Source: Halomonas sp. NO4 (lineage in GTDB: Bacteria > Pseudomonadota > Gammaproteobacteria > Pseudomonadales > Halomonadaceae). Taken from it: a DNA stretch of 33,715 bases. Below, one piece after another: positions 1 through 10,622 of this stretch. The stretch lies in assembly GCF_010994375.1 (NCBI RefSeq), contig NZ_WHMA01000029.1, positions 1 to 33,715 of the forward strand, in the 5' to 3' direction. The position numbers were made by a program, and so were the translations under genes. The notes below the pieces were generated by a model. That model did no database searches, was not told the DNA's origin, and saw only the letters and a program-made list of their open reading frames with translations. Within the stretch, counting starts at the first letter, position 1, and each line of letters starts with the position of its first letter.

Positions 1-518
1 CGCACTGCCCCGCTTTCCTCCCCGCCCGAGTGGGCGAGGGTTCTCGCGGATTTCTGCTGAGCGTACTCGAGGAAATCGGCTTGACGTTCGACGACATCGG
101 TCAGAGCAAAGCGGCGGCGGGCCAGCCCCGAGCGCTCGGGCAGCACCGGAACGGCCTCCTTGATCCGCAGGTTGCCCACCGGCGCAATGGTTCCGTGGCG
201 CAGAAGCTCGCTGTCCTGTCGGCCCCACGGTAGATCCTGCAGGCCCAGATGGCTCATCCAATAGCGGCGACTGGCCCCTGACGGCATGATGTCCTCGAGG
301 AAGCCGAACCAGTGCTCGGCGCGGTGCTTCATCATCAGCTCCACCGGCAGCGTCAGGCTGCAGGAATGCTCGTCATCGCGAAACATCCACTCCAGTGCAT
401 AGGCCTGCCGATAGGCCAGGGTAGCCGGACCTCGCACCCCCTGATCAGGTTCGGGAATTTCCAGATCGGCCACATCAACCCAGCGGCAGTCCTGATACAA
501 CTGCAGGGTCAATTGCAT
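1..518 (-). CDS. HipA-family toxin kinase, 5' part (runs off left edge)
   Basis: An open frame of 172 codons reads leftwards from ATG at 518 and leaves the window without a stop. The start has a GAGG Shine-Dalgarno nine bases upstream. The visible part matches the N-terminal region of HipA-type serine/threonine kinases: a segment S-L-T-L-P-V-E-L, then F-G-F-L-E-D-I-M-P-S-G-A-S-R-R, and the block G-T-I-A-P-V-G-N-L-R-I-K-E-A near residues 113-126. The kinase catalytic residues and the phosphorylated serine loop would lie beyond the edge, so activity cannot be judged. Known HipA toxins phosphorylate a translation target such as glutamyl-tRNA synthetase and are neutralised by an HTH antitoxin. 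No antitoxin gene is visible upstream; it may lie outside the window. The upstream region is AT-rich with three operator-like palindromes. The family call is from remembered motifs, not a search. Confidence 0.72.
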   Translation of the reverse strand, partial: MQLTLQLYQDCRWVDVADLEIPEPDQGVRGPATLAYRQAYALEWMFRDDEHSCSLTLPVELMMKHRAEHWFGFLEDIMPSGASRRYWMSHLGLQDLPWGRQDSELLRHGTIAPVGNLRIKEAVPVLPERSGLARRRFALTDVVERQADFLEYAQQKSARTLAHSGGEESGAV

Positions 519-539
519 GAGCCAGGTCCTCAGCATCAA

Positions 540-640
540 TGAGCAAGATATCACTCAAATTCTAGCGGAGCTCGCCACTATAGAGAAGTATCATGCTCAG
601 AAAGAGAGGATTACATCGAATTTGAGCAATATTTTACTCA
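540..640. promoter_or_regulatory. Three phased 18-bp operator-like palindromes upstream of hipA
   Basis: Three related sites are seen: TGAGCAAGATATCACTCA (540-557), TGAGCATGATACTTCTCT on the minus strand (582-599) and TGAGCAATATTTTACTCA (623-640). Their starts are 42 and 41 bp apart, about four helical turns, so a bound protein would face the same side of the DNA. The first ends 22 bp before the hipA start codon. This arrangement is like the multi-operator control of hipBA in E. coli, although the sequence differs from that operator. The binding protein is unknown. Confidence 0.55.
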
Positions 641-649
641 TTACTGAAG

Positions 650-685
650 AAAAAAATGCCCCGGCAGGCGTCGGCCCACCGGGGC
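650..685 (-). terminator. Rho-independent terminator of mdh
   Basis: On the minus strand a stem GCCCCGG / CCGGGGC (658-664 with 679-685) is followed by A and then seven T (A run on the plus strand, 650-656). It lies 25 bases after the mdh stop codon. Confidence 0.85.
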
Positions 686-709
686 GTTGTCATGCCACTG
701 CCGTGATGC

Positions 710-1687
710 TTAACCCAGCAGGTGCTCGACGGCGGCACGCTCTTCGCGCAGCTCGTCTTCGGTGGCCAGCATCTTCTGCTTGCTGAAGTCGTCGAGCTCG
801 AGGCCCTGAACGATCTGGTACTGGCCGCCCTGGCAGGTCACCGGGTAGGAGTAGATGATGCCCTTCTCGATCCCGTAGCTGCCGTCGGCGGGAATCGCCA
901 TGCTGACGATCTTGCCGTCGGTGCCCAGCGCCCAGTCGCGCATGTGATCGATCGCGGAAGAGGCCGCAGAAGCCGCAGAAGAGGCACCGCGCGCCTTGAT
1001 GATGGCGGCGCCGCGCTGCTGCACGGTGGGGATGAAGTCGCTCTCGTACCAGTCGCGCTCGACCAGCTCGGGCGCGGCCTTGCCGGCCACCTTGCAGTGG
1101 GCGATGTCGGGGTACTGGGTGGCGCTGTGGTTGCCCCAGATGATCATGCCTTCCACGTCGGTGACGTGCTTGCCGGTCTTCTGGGCCAGCTGCGTCAGGG
1201 CGCGGTTGTGGTCCAGGCGGGTCATGGCGGTGAACTGGCCCGGGTCGAGATCCGGCGCGTTGCAGGAGGCGATCAGAGCGTTGGTGTTGGCCGGGTTGCC
1301 CACCACCAGCACCTTGACGTCACGGCTGGCGTTGTCGTTGAGCGCCTTGCCCTGGGCGGAGAAGATCGCCGCGTTGGCTTCCAGCAGGTCCTTGCGTTCC
1401 ATCCCCGGACCGCGCGGGCGAGCGCCCACCAGCAGGGCGTAATCGGCATCCTTGAAGGCGACGTTGGCGTCGTCGGTGGCGACGATGTCCTGCACCAGCG
1501 GGAAGGCGCAGTCGTTGAGCTCCATGACCACGCCGTTGAGGGCGTCCATGGCCGGCGTAATCTCGAGCAGCTGCAGGATGACCGGCTGGTCCTTGCCCAG
1601 CATGTCGCCCGAGGCGATGCGGAACGCCAGCGAGTAGCTGATCTGGCCGGCGGCGCCGGTAATGGCAATACGGACGGGATCTTTCAT
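710..1687 (-). CDS. mdh: Malate dehydrogenase (NAD-dependent)
   Basis: This 325-residue protein interconverts malate and oxaloacetate in the TCA cycle, in the cytoplasm. The N-terminus shows the Rossmann dinucleotide motif G-A-A-G-Q-I near residues 10-15. The catalytic histidine lies in W-G-N-H-S, and the R-L-D-H-N-R segment binds substrate. Length and motifs fit the 'cytosolic-type' MDH of many proteobacteria rather than the E. coli type. The start is ATG at 1687, with AAGGAG five bases upstream; the in-frame extension upstream lacks such a site. It appears to be a single-gene unit, closed by a strong terminator. The two nearest genes are unrelated in function. Confidence 0.95.
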   Translation of the reverse strand: MKDPVRIAITGAAGQISYSLAFRIASGDMLGKDQPVILQLLEITPAMDALNGVVMELNDCAFPLVQDIVATDDANVAFKDADYALLVGARPRGPGMERKDLLEANAAIFSAQGKALNDNASRDVKVLVVGNPANTNALIASCNAPDLDPGQFTAMTRLDHNRALTQLAQKTGKHVTDVEGMIIWGNHSATQYPDIAHCKVAGKAAPELVERDWYESDFIPTVQQRGAAIIKARGASSAASAASSAIDHMRDWALGTDGKIVSMAIPADGSYGIEKGIIYSYPVTCQGGQYQIVQGLELDDFSKQKMLATEDELREERAAVEHLLG

Positions 1688-1855
1688 GGTGGCTCCTTGG
1701 GTTGTCAACGAGCGGATTGTCGCCGTGAGGACGGGCCCGGCAGGGCAACGCCCACCTTGGCCGGAAATCGAACCGCCAAGATGGTATGCCTGCGGTGCAC
1801 AAAACTCAATGCGACCTGCGGCTAGGCCGCCGGGAAGGCGCCGGAGGGGGCGAGA

Positions 1856-2353
1856 TCAGGAGTGGGAGGCGTGCTCCTCCGCCGAGCGCGGCATGTGGGC
1901 CGCATGCAGCCGGGCGATGAGCTGGTCTTCCAGGGCGAAACGCTCGGTGAGACCGCTGGCCAGCCGGTCGAGCCAGGCAGGCAGGCGTGGCAGGTAGTGG
2001 CGACAGCGCACCGGGGTGGCGTAGTCGGCATCGAAGGCGAGCATCAGCTCGGTGGACATGTCGAGCCGCTCGAGCAGCTTGTCGGCGATGCCCAGGGCCT
2101 CGTGGTCCTCGAAGGCCCGCGCCTCTTCTTTCAACTGGGGATAGATCTCGAAGTGGCCGGCGCTGATGTAATCCATCAGCAGCTCGCTGAAGCGGTCGAC
2201 CTGGACCTTCTCGACTGCCTCGATCTCGGCGTCGCAGGCCTCCTTGAGGTCGACGAAGCTGACCAGCAGTTCGCGCCGCTCATCGAGCCACCGGTCGATG
2301 AGGCGGTGAACCCCACCCCAGCGTTCTTGGGCGTTCTTGCAATCCTCGAGCAT
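1856..2353 (-). CDS. rsd: Rsd/AlgQ anti-sigma-70 regulator
   Basis: This 165-residue, mostly helical cytoplasmic protein belongs to the Rsd/AlgQ family. The opening M-L-E-D-C-K-N-A-Q-E-R-W-G-G-V-H is close to that of Pseudomonas AlgQ, and the central D-Y-I-S-A-G-H-F-E-I-Y block is typical. Family members bind region 4 of sigma-70 in stationary phase, or when overproduced, and so shift polymerase toward alternative sigma factors. ATG at 2353 is preferred over GTG at 2359 because a GGGAGG site sits five bases before it. The gene is downstream of dsbB, as algQ is next to a dsbB homologue in Pseudomonas, with a 78-base gap that may hold its own promoter. Confidence 0.9.
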   Translation of the reverse strand: MLEDCKNAQERWGGVHRLIDRWLDERRELLVSFVDLKEACDAEIEAVEKVQVDRFSELLMDYISAGHFEIYPQLKEEARAFEDHEALGIADKLLERLDMSTELMLAFDADYATPVRCRHYLPRLPAWLDRLASGLTERFALEDQLIARLHAAHMPRSAEEHASHS

Positions 2354-2431
2354 GGGCACCTCCCTTGCGACGTGATTTCCGAACCCGACCGGTTCGGCAC
2401 GCGATGACCTGCCAGCCGATGTCGCTCAGAC

Positions 2432-3001
2432 TCACCCGAGGCGATGGCCGCTGTCAATCCCGCTGCGCGTGCCCGGCCGAGCCCGGGCAGCCTGGCGAGC
2501 CGCCCGATACAGCAGCCCGAGCGGCACCAGCGCCAGCACCAGAAAGCCCAGCAGCGTCCAGCCCGGCAGCGAGATGCCCAGGAACAGAAAGTCGATCTCG
2601 GCGCACTCCCCGGAACCGGAAAGTACCATGGAAACCACCTCCTGCAGGGGCAGGATATCCATCATGTAATCCAGGCCGGGACCGCAGCTCGGCACCTGGT
2701 CGGGGGGCAGCGACTGCAGCCACAGATGACGCCAGGCGACGCCGACACCGCCCAGCACGGCCGCCAGCGACAGGACACCGTAGACGGCGGCACCCAGCCG
2801 ACCGGCCGGATTGTGCAGAGCGGCAATCAGGAACACAGCCGCCGCCGAGAGCACGGCGACGCGCTGGAAGATGCACAGCGGGCAGGGCTCCAGGCCGAGG
2901 CCATGCTCGAGGAACAGGGCCACGGCCATCATCAGCACGCAGAAGGCCAGGCCGGCCAGGCTCCACTGGCGCACGCGCCATTGCGAGGGAGGGGTCATCA
3001 C
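2432..3001 (-). CDS. dsbB: Disulfide bond formation protein B
   Basis: This inner-membrane protein reoxidises DsbA and passes electrons to ubiquinone. It has about four hydrophobic segments (roughly residues 14-33, 45-62, 70-90 and 143-165). The first periplasmic loop carries the redox pair C-P-L-C (C40 and C43 counted from the GTG), and the second loop carries C106 and C133, so all four functional cysteines are present. It overlaps the end of gshA. GTG at 3001 has an AGGAG site seven bases upstream; ATG at 2998, one codon later, is an equally possible start. Translational coupling to gshA is likely. The basic C-terminal tail is cytoplasmic. Confidence 0.93.
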   Translation of the reverse strand: MMTPPSQWRVRQWSLAGLAFCVLMMAVALFLEHGLGLEPCPLCIFQRVAVLSAAAVFLIAALHNPAGRLGAAVYGVLSLAAVLGGVGVAWRHLWLQSLPPDQVPSCGPGLDYMMDILPLQEVVSMVLSGSGECAEIDFLFLGISLPGWTLLGFLVLALVPLGLLYRAARQAARARPGTRSGIDSGHRLG

Positions 3002-4647
3002 GAGGCGTCTCCTGCGCGCTGGGCGCCAGCCAGGGTGTCATGAGGCGCCATGCGGGGCTCCCGGGCGCGGGCGAAGTAGTGGCTGAGGAAGGCCTCGAAG
3101 CTCTCGCTGTCGGCTGCCTCGATATCGCGCTGCTGCTGATGGGAGGTCGTCACCAGCTCGGCGAAGAGCGCCTCGCGGGCCGGATTCATGGGCTCGGCGC
3201 GCAGCTGTGCCGCCTGCTCGCGGGCCAGGGCGAGCATGGCGTCGACGAACTCCTCACCGCGGGACTCGAGACGCGCGAGCAGTTGCCCGGAGGGCGTCAG
3301 CGCAGGGTCCTCGAGGCTCGGCGCGAGCTGTGCCAGGGCATCGGCGTGAGGCGTGCCCTCCTCCACTGACGTATCAAGATCAAGGAGCTCGGCAACCCGG
3401 GCGAGTTCGGCGAAGATCTCGCCGCCCCAGTCGGCGATCGAGCGCTGCCGGCCGTCGTGCTCCAGGCGCAGTTCGGGGTCGCGGCCGCGCTCCACGACAC
3501 GCTGGCGATTGTCGTCCAGGCGGTCGCACTCCTCGTCGGGAATCCACGGGCTCTCGGCGAGCAGGCACCACATCAGGAAGACGTCGAGGAAGTGCATGCG
3601 GGTGGCGTCGATACCCAGCGGCTGGAAGGGATCGAGATCGAGACAGCGCACCTCGATGTATTCCACGCCGCGCGCCTCCAGCGCCTGGCTCGGCGTCTCG
3701 TCGTGGCGCGCCACCCGCTTGGGGCGGATGTCGCTGTAGTACTCGTTCTCGATCTGCAGGATGTTGGCATTGAGCTGGCGCCACTCGCCGTCGACGTTCA
3801 CCCCCTTGGCCTCGTAGGCCGGCCAGGGCGTGGAGATGGCATGGCGCAGGGTGTTCACGTAGTTGGAGAGCGAGTTGAAGCAGATCTTGAGCTGCTCCTG
3901 CACCTTGTTCTGGTAGCCGAGATCCGACATGCGTAGGCTGGTGGCATAGCGCGAGACCAGGGTATGGCGACCGTGGGCTTCGAGCTTGTCGGGAATCTTA
4001 CCGTCCGGCAGGAAGCTGCGATCCACCGCCGGCGAGGCCCCGAACAGGTAGAGCAGCAGCCAGCTGTGGCGCCGAAAGTTGCGGATCAGGCCGAAGTAGC
4101 GCGCCGAGCGGTAGTCGTTCAGGTTCGTGTCCGCGGCGCCGTCCAGTTCACGCAAGGTTTCCCACAGCGCGTCGGGCAGCGAGACGTTGTAGTGCACCCC
4201 GGCGATGGCCTGCATGATGCGCCCGTAGCGCACATCCAGCCCGCGGCGATAGACCTGCTTCATGGTGCCCACATTGGAGACGCCATAGTCGGCGATGGCC
4301 ACGCTGTCGTTGCCGTCCAGGCGTGCCGGCATGCTGCCCGGCCAGATCAGCTCGTCGCCCAGGTGGCGGTAGCTGAAGCGGTGGAGATCGGCGAGAAACG
4401 CCATGGCATCCGCCGGACGGCAATAGACCGGTGTGATGTACTCGAGCAGCGCCTCGGAGTAGTCGGTGGTGATGTGCGGGTGCGTCAGTTTGGAGCCCAG
4501 CACCCGGGGGTGCGGGGTCGCCGCGATGCGGCCCTCGCGGTCGACGCGCAAGCCTTCCTTCTCGACCCCGCGACGCAGGCCGCCGAAGCGGCGCTGGGGT
4601 GCCAGGGCGCAGAGACGCGAAACGATGGCAGTGAGTGAATCAGACAA
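2998..4647 (-). CDS. gshA: Glutamate-cysteine ligase
   Basis: This 549-residue enzyme makes gamma-glutamylcysteine, the first step of glutathione synthesis, using ATP. It belongs to the proteobacterial GshA type (E. coli 518 residues). Signature segments are R-R-G-V-E-K-E-G-L-R near residue 26, the T-D-Y-S-E-A-L-L-E acidic metal/substrate region near 61, and H-Y-N-V-S-L-P further on. The start is probably TTG at 4647 because no in-frame ATG precedes the conserved N-terminus; its ribosome site is weak. The stop overlaps dsbB, so cytoplasmic thiol synthesis and periplasmic disulfide formation are encoded on one message. Confidence 0.94.
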   Translation of the reverse strand: MSDSLTAIVSRLCALAPQRRFGGLRRGVEKEGLRVDREGRIAATPHPRVLGSKLTHPHITTDYSEALLEYITPVYCRPADAMAFLADLHRFSYRHLGDELIWPGSMPARLDGNDSVAIADYGVSNVGTMKQVYRRGLDVRYGRIMQAIAGVHYNVSLPDALWETLRELDGAADTNLNDYRSARYFGLIRNFRRHSWLLLYLFGASPAVDRSFLPDGKIPDKLEAHGRHTLVSRYATSLRMSDLGYQNKVQEQLKICFNSLSNYVNTLRHAISTPWPAYEAKGVNVDGEWRQLNANILQIENEYYSDIRPKRVARHDETPSQALEARGVEYIEVRCLDLDPFQPLGIDATRMHFLDVFLMWCLLAESPWIPDEECDRLDDNRQRVVERGRDPELRLEHDGRQRSIADWGGEIFAELARVAELLDLDTSVEEGTPHADALAQLAPSLEDPALTPSGQLLARLESRGEEFVDAMLALAREQAAQLRAEPMNPAREALFAELVTTSHQQQRDIEAADSESFEAFLSHYFARAREPRMAPHDTLAGAQRAGDAS

Positions 4648-4700
4648 GGCGAGAACCCCATGTCTTGGCCGCCCCCAGGGGCGTGCCGGTCAAAGCGTAG

Positions 4701-4719
4701 CGGCCGCCGCAGGCGGCCG
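4701..4719 (-). terminator. GC-rich hairpin after tex, possible terminator
   Basis: CGGCCGCC and GGCGGCCG form an eight-base stem with a three-base loop, 40 bases after the tex stop codon. No T run follows, so termination strength is doubtful. Confidence 0.3.
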
Positions 4720-4758
4720 AGGATCATGACGCCAAGTATGACGCCGCACACCGTGGGT

Positions 4759-7113
<2,355 letters not shown>

Positions 7114-7191
7114 GACTTCCTTGGAATTGCAGCGTCAGAAGAGGCGCCACGGTATCACAAGCCCGGCTTCGCCGGGAGACGGGAGACGCGG

Positions 7192-7689
7192 CTACGCCGG
7201 GACAAACGTCAGCGCCACGCCGTTGTTGCACCAGCGAAGGCCTGTGGGGTCGGGGCCGTCGTCAAAGATGTGGCCCTGGTGGCCGCCGCAGCGCGCGCAG
7301 TAGTAGGCGGTCCGGGGCAGCAGCAGGCTGAAATCGAGGTGCGAAAGCAGGTGTCCCTCCACGTGCTCGAAGAAGCTCGGCCAGCCGGTGCCGGACTCGA
7401 ATTTCATGGCACTGGTGAAGAGCAGCAAGTCGCAGCCGGCGCAGCGGTACTCGCCCTCGCGCCACTCGTCGTTGAGCGGGCTGGAGAAGGGCTCCTCGGT
7501 GCCCTGCTCGCGCAGGATCCTGAATTCATCGCGACTGAGGCGTTCCCGCCACTCGGCCTCGGAGAGCTCGAGCGGCTCGATATCCGCGGCCCGCTCCAGG
7601 TCGATGCGGACGTACCCCAGACTCACGCCGGGGATCAGCCCGGCCGCGCCGGTCACGCCGATCAGTCCCAGGAAATGGCGACGTTGCAT
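7192..7689 (-). CDS. msrB: Peptide-methionine (R)-S-oxide reductase with Tat-type signal
   Basis: This 165-residue enzyme reduces the R form of methionine sulfoxide in proteins. Two zinc-binding pairs, C-A-G-C and C-A-R-C, are visible. The catalytic cysteine lies in R-W-C-N-N near the C-terminus, and the G-W-P-S-F-F substrate motif is present. The N-terminus is M-Q-R-R-H-F-L-G-L-I-G followed by a small-residue hydrophobic stretch, which fits a twin-arginine signal, so the enzyme is probably exported to the periplasm rather than cytoplasmic. ATG at 7689 has a perfect AGGAGG six bases upstream; the much longer open frame upstream runs through the pckA terminator and is spurious. Confidence 0.93.
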   Translation of the reverse strand: MQRRHFLGLIGVTGAAGLIPGVSLGYVRIDLERAADIEPLELSEAEWRERLSRDEFRILREQGTEEPFSSPLNDEWREGEYRCAGCDLLLFTSAMKFESGTGWPSFFEHVEGHLLSHLDFSLLLPRTAYYCARCGGHQGHIFDDGPDPTGLRWCNNGVALTFVPA

Positions 7690-7705
7690 GGTCGACCTCC
7701 TGTGG

Positions 7706-7733
7706 GGCGCCCGCCCGGGGTGGCGCGGGCGCC
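7706..7733 (-). terminator. GC-rich hairpin between pckA and msrB
   Basis: GGCGCCCGC (7706-7714) pairs with GCGGGCGCC (7725-7733). It lies between the pckA terminator and the msrB ribosome site. It may be a backup terminator or a structure in the msrB leader; no T run follows. Confidence 0.35.
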
Positions 7734-7737
7734 AATG

Positions 7738-7768
7738 AAAACGGGGGAGAGCCTGTGCCCTCCCCCGT
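7738..7768 (-). terminator. Rho-independent terminator of pckA
   Basis: ACGGGGGAG (7741-7749) and CTCCCCCGT (7760-7768) form a nine-base stem with a ten-base loop. On the minus strand the stem ends in a short T run. It starts about 43 bases after the pckA stop. Confidence 0.8.
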
Positions 7769-7810
7769 ATGACCGCCAATCCCGGCGGCGGTTCGACCTT
7801 GGAGATGCCC

Positions 7811-9367
7811 TCAGACGAGGCTCGGCCCGGCCTTGACGATGGCCTCGCTGACGCCGTCGAACTTCTTGAAGTTGTCGACGAACTTGGCGGCAAGCTCGCC
7901 GAGTTGGCGATCGTAGGCGGCCTTGTCCTCCCAGGTCTCGCGCGGGTCGAGCAGGCGGGTATCGACGCCCGGCACGGCCGTGGGCACGTCCAGGTTGAGC
8001 CCCTCGATGCGGCGGGTCTCGACCTCACGCAGCATGCCGGACTGGATGGCGTGGATGATGGCGCGCGTGGTGGGGATGGCGAAGCGCGAGCCGCCCTCGC
8101 CGTAGGCGCCGCCGGTCCAGCCGGTGTTGACCAGGTAGACCTGGGCGTCCTTCTCGGCCACGCGCTTGATCAGCAGGTCGGCGTATTCGCGGGCCGGGCG
8201 CGGGAAGAAGGGAGCGCCGAAGCAGGTGGAGAAGGTCGCCTCGAGCCCCGCGGAGGAGCCCATCTCGGTGGAGCCCACCTTGGCGGTGTAGCCGGACAGG
8301 AAGTGATAGGCCGCCGCCTCCTTGGAGAGTACCGAGACCGGCGGCAGCACACCGCTCATATCGCAGGTCAGGAAGATGATGGCATTGGGCTCGCCGGCGC
8401 GGTTCTCGACCACGCGCTTGTCGACGTGCTCCAGCGGATAGGCGGCCCGCGAGTTCTGGGTGAGGCTGTCGTCGGCGAAGTCGGGCTCGCGGCGGTCGTC
8501 GAGCACCACGTTCTCCAGCACGGCGCCGAAGGTGATGGCCTTCCAGATCACCGGCTCGTTCTTCTCGGAGAGGTCGATGCACTTGGCGTAGCAGCCCCCC
8601 TCGATGTTGAAGACCGTGCCCGGACCCCAGCCGTGCTCGTCGTCGCCGATCAGGTAGCGCGAGGGGTCGGCGGAGAGCGTGGTCTTGCCGGTGCCGGAGA
8701 GGCCGAAGAAGAGCGTGGTCTCGCCATCCTCGCCCACGTTGGCGCTGCAGTGCATGGGCAGCACGTCGGCGGCCGGCAGCAGGAAGTTCTGCACCGAGAA
8801 CATCGCCTTCTTCATTTCGCCCGCGTAGCGCATGCCGGCGATCAACACCTTCTTCTGGGCGAAGTTGATGATCACCGTGCCGTTGGAGCTGGTACCGTCG
8901 CGGGCCGGGTCGCACTCGAAGAAGGGCGCGTTGAGGATCGCCCACTCCGTCTTGGTGGCCGGGTTGTAGGACGTGGGCCGCACGAACATGGTGCGCCCGA
9001 AGAGGTTGTGCCAGGCGGTCTCGGTGGTCACCCGCACCGGCAGGTAGTGAACCGGGTCGCTGCCCACGTGCAGTTCGGACACGAAATGCTCGCCGCCCAG
9101 CAGATAGTCCTCCACACGCGCCCACAGGGCGTCGAACTTCTCGGCATCGAAGGGCCGGTTGACGCTGCCCCAGTCAATCTGGCCGCTGGTCGACGGCTCA
9201 TCGACGATGAAGCGATCCCTGGGGGAGCGACCGGTGCGCTCGCCGGTGTTCACCACCAGGGCACCGTTGGCGGCCAGACGGCCTTCACCGCGCACCACCG
9301 CGCGTTCGATGAGTTCGGCGCTGCTGAGGTTGACGTGGGCTTGGGGGGCGGCTTGAGGTGTGGTCAT
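7811..9367 (-). CDS. pckA: Phosphoenolpyruvate carboxykinase (ATP)
   Basis: This 518-residue cytoplasmic enzyme converts oxaloacetate and ATP to PEP, CO2 and ADP, the entry step of gluconeogenesis from TCA intermediates. The ATP P-loop [11 protein letters not shown] is present, as are the R-T-G-R-S-P-R-D substrate motif near the N-terminus and the F-L-T-C-D and E-T-W segments typical of the ATP-dependent family. ATG at 9367 has AGGAAA upstream; the open frame extends 19 codons further but without support. The 271-base region upstream holds a HexR-like palindrome and a possible -10 box. Synteny with hslO and hslR matches enterobacteria. Confidence 0.95.
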   Translation of the reverse strand: MTTPQAAPQAHVNLSSAELIERAVVRGEGRLAANGALVVNTGERTGRSPRDRFIVDEPSTSGQIDWGSVNRPFDAEKFDALWARVEDYLLGGEHFVSELHVGSDPVHYLPVRVTTETAWHNLFGRTMFVRPTSYNPATKTEWAILNAPFFECDPARDGTSSNGTVIINFAQKKVLIAGMRYAGEMKKAMFSVQNFLLPAADVLPMHCSANVGEDGETTLFFGLSGTGKTTLSADPSRYLIGDDEHGWGPGTVFNIEGGCYAKCIDLSEKNEPVIWKAITFGAVLENVVLDDRREPDFADDSLTQNSRAAYPLEHVDKRVVENRAGEPNAIIFLTCDMSGVLPPVSVLSKEAAAYHFLSGYTAKVGSTEMGSSAGLEATFSTCFGAPFFPRPAREYADLLIKRVAEKDAQVYLVNTGWTGGAYGEGGSRFAIPTTRAIIHAIQSGMLREVETRRIEGLNLDVPTAVPGVDTRLLDPRETWEDKAAYDRQLGELAAKFVDNFKKFDGVSEAIVKAGPSLV

Positions 9368-9511
9368 GTCGTTTCCTGGGCCTTGCGGCCGGTTCTCTCG
9401 TGGGCCAGGCGTGCAAAACGCCAACTGCGGTCTGTGTCCCGATCGCCCCGCGCGATGTGTGCCATCTTGTATGAGTTGTCTTCAGAGCAATCGGCCGATC
9501 AAGCGGGCGCC

Positions 9512-9517
9512 ATTATG
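9512..9517 (-). promoter_or_regulatory. Possible pckA promoter -10 element
   Basis: On the minus strand CATAAT at this position would place a transcription start near 9505, about 140 bases before the pckA start codon. The -35 region 17-18 bases upstream is poor, which would fit a promoter that needs an activator. This is a weak call made by eye. Confidence 0.3.
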
Positions 9518-9561
9518 GCAAAAAGCTCGCCAGTGGGGAACGCTCCCGTTGGCCGAAGTTC

Positions 9562-9580
9562 TTGTAGTTTTACTACTACA
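9562..9580. promoter_or_regulatory. HexR-like operator upstream of pckA
   Basis: The sequence TTGTAGTTTTACTACTA (9562-9578) contains a perfect 13-bp palindrome GTAGT-TTT-ACTAC with flanking bases. It resembles the HexR operator described for gammaproteobacteria, a TTGTAAT/ATTACAA-type palindrome around a three-base A/T centre. An overlapping even palindrome TGTAGT-N6-ACTACA also fits. HexR is an RpiR-family regulator sensing 2-keto-3-deoxy-6-phosphogluconate and controls pckA in Shewanella. The site lies upstream of the putative -10 box, as an activator site would. No hexR gene is in the window. The adjoining stretch to hslO holds only a weak hairpin. Confidence 0.5.
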
Positions 9581-9638
9581 TCGATGCCAAATCGCGGCAA
9601 GTTGTCGCAAGGCAAATGATGCTTTGCAACATGACCAC

Positions 9639-10514
9639 TCAGTGCAGGGTCGGCGGCGTGGCGTCGTCCCCTTGCAGCAGCGCTTCCACTTCGGCGGCGC
9701 CGAAGTGATAGCGGCTGTGACAGAAGTGACACTGGGTCTCGACGGCGCCCTGTTCGGCGACGATGTCGCGCACTTCCTCGGCACCGAGCGACAGCAGCGC
9801 CTGGGCGATGCGCTCGCGGGAACAGGTGCAACCGAAGCGCAGTGCCTTGGGTTCGAAGACCCGCACCCGCTCCTCGTGATAGAGGCGGTAGAGCAGGTCG
9901 CGCTGGGCCAGGCCCAGCAGCTCGTCGCCGCCCAGCGTCTCGGCGAGGTGCACGGTGCGCGCCCAGGCGTCGTCGTCCTGATTGAGCGACTCGTCGGGCA
10001 GACGCTGCAGCAGCAACCCGCCGGCCCGCTGGCCGTCGGCGGCCAACCACAGCCGGGTGGGCAGCTGCTCGGACTGGGCGAAGTAGGCCTCGAGGCAGCC
10101 GGCCAGGCTGTCGTGGTCGAGCGCCACGATGCCCTGGTAGCGGTTGCCCTCGCGCGGGTCCAGGGTGATGACGAGCTGGCCATCGCCCACCAGGTCGCGG
10201 AAGCCGCTCGGCGCGTCCGGCAGTTCGGCGTCATCGTCCAGGCGAGCAATGGCGCGCAGCTCGCCGCCGGGATTGGACTCGGCCATCAGCAGGGACAGCG
10301 CGCCCTGGCCGCGCACCTCGAGGCTCAGGACGCCGTCGAGCTTGACGGTATCGGTGAGCAGGGCCACCGCGGCGAGCAGTTCGCCCAGCAGGCGATTGAC
10401 CGCTGGCGGGTAGGCGTGGCGATCGAGCACATCGGCGTAGGCCCGTTCGAGGGTGACGATCTCGCCGCGCACGTTGGTGCGCTCGAACAGGAAACGTTGG
10501 ATCTGGTCGGTCAT
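9639..10514 (-). CDS. hslO: Redox-regulated holdase chaperone Hsp33
   Basis: This 291-residue cytoplasmic chaperone is activated by oxidation and holds unfolding proteins during oxidative and heat stress. The C-terminal zinc switch is complete: C-T-C (in F-G-C-T-C-S-R-E-R) and, about 30 residues later, C-H-F-C. The N-terminal core begins with [12 protein letters not shown] at 10514 is chosen because the family start M-T-D-Q follows a GGAA site; an in-frame extension of 13 codons is possible but not conserved. In enterobacteria hslO directly follows hslR; here a toxin-antitoxin pair stands between them. Confidence 0.94.
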   Translation of the reverse strand: MTDQIQRFLFERTNVRGEIVTLERAYADVLDRHAYPPAVNRLLGELLAAVALLTDTVKLDGVLSLEVRGQGALSLLMAESNPGGELRAIARLDDDAELPDAPSGFRDLVGDGQLVITLDPREGNRYQGIVALDHDSLAGCLEAYFAQSEQLPTRLWLAADGQRAGGLLLQRLPDESLNQDDDAWARTVHLAETLGGDELLGLAQRDLLYRLYHEERVRVFEPKALRFGCTCSRERIAQALLSLGAEEVRDIVAEQGAVETQCHFCHSRYHFGAAEVEALLQGDDATPPTLH

Positions 10515-10622
10515 GAGATATTCCGGTTCGGACTTCGAGGTTCGTGGGCACAAGCCCGTGCAAGAACAGGCACGTATTGCATTTGAGCGTCATCGCCCTG
10601 CTGACGCGGCAAGCGCTTGGTC

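Noticed and set aside
517..786. Plus-strand frame of 89 codons opposite the hipA promoter
   Set aside because: It runs through the mdh terminator into mdh on the opposite strand, has no ribosome site and no recognisable family, and overlaps the operator-like sites.
7690..8028. N-terminal extension of msrB in the same frame
   Set aside because: It runs through a strong terminator and the end of pckA; the ATG at 7689 has a perfect ribosome site and a signal peptide.
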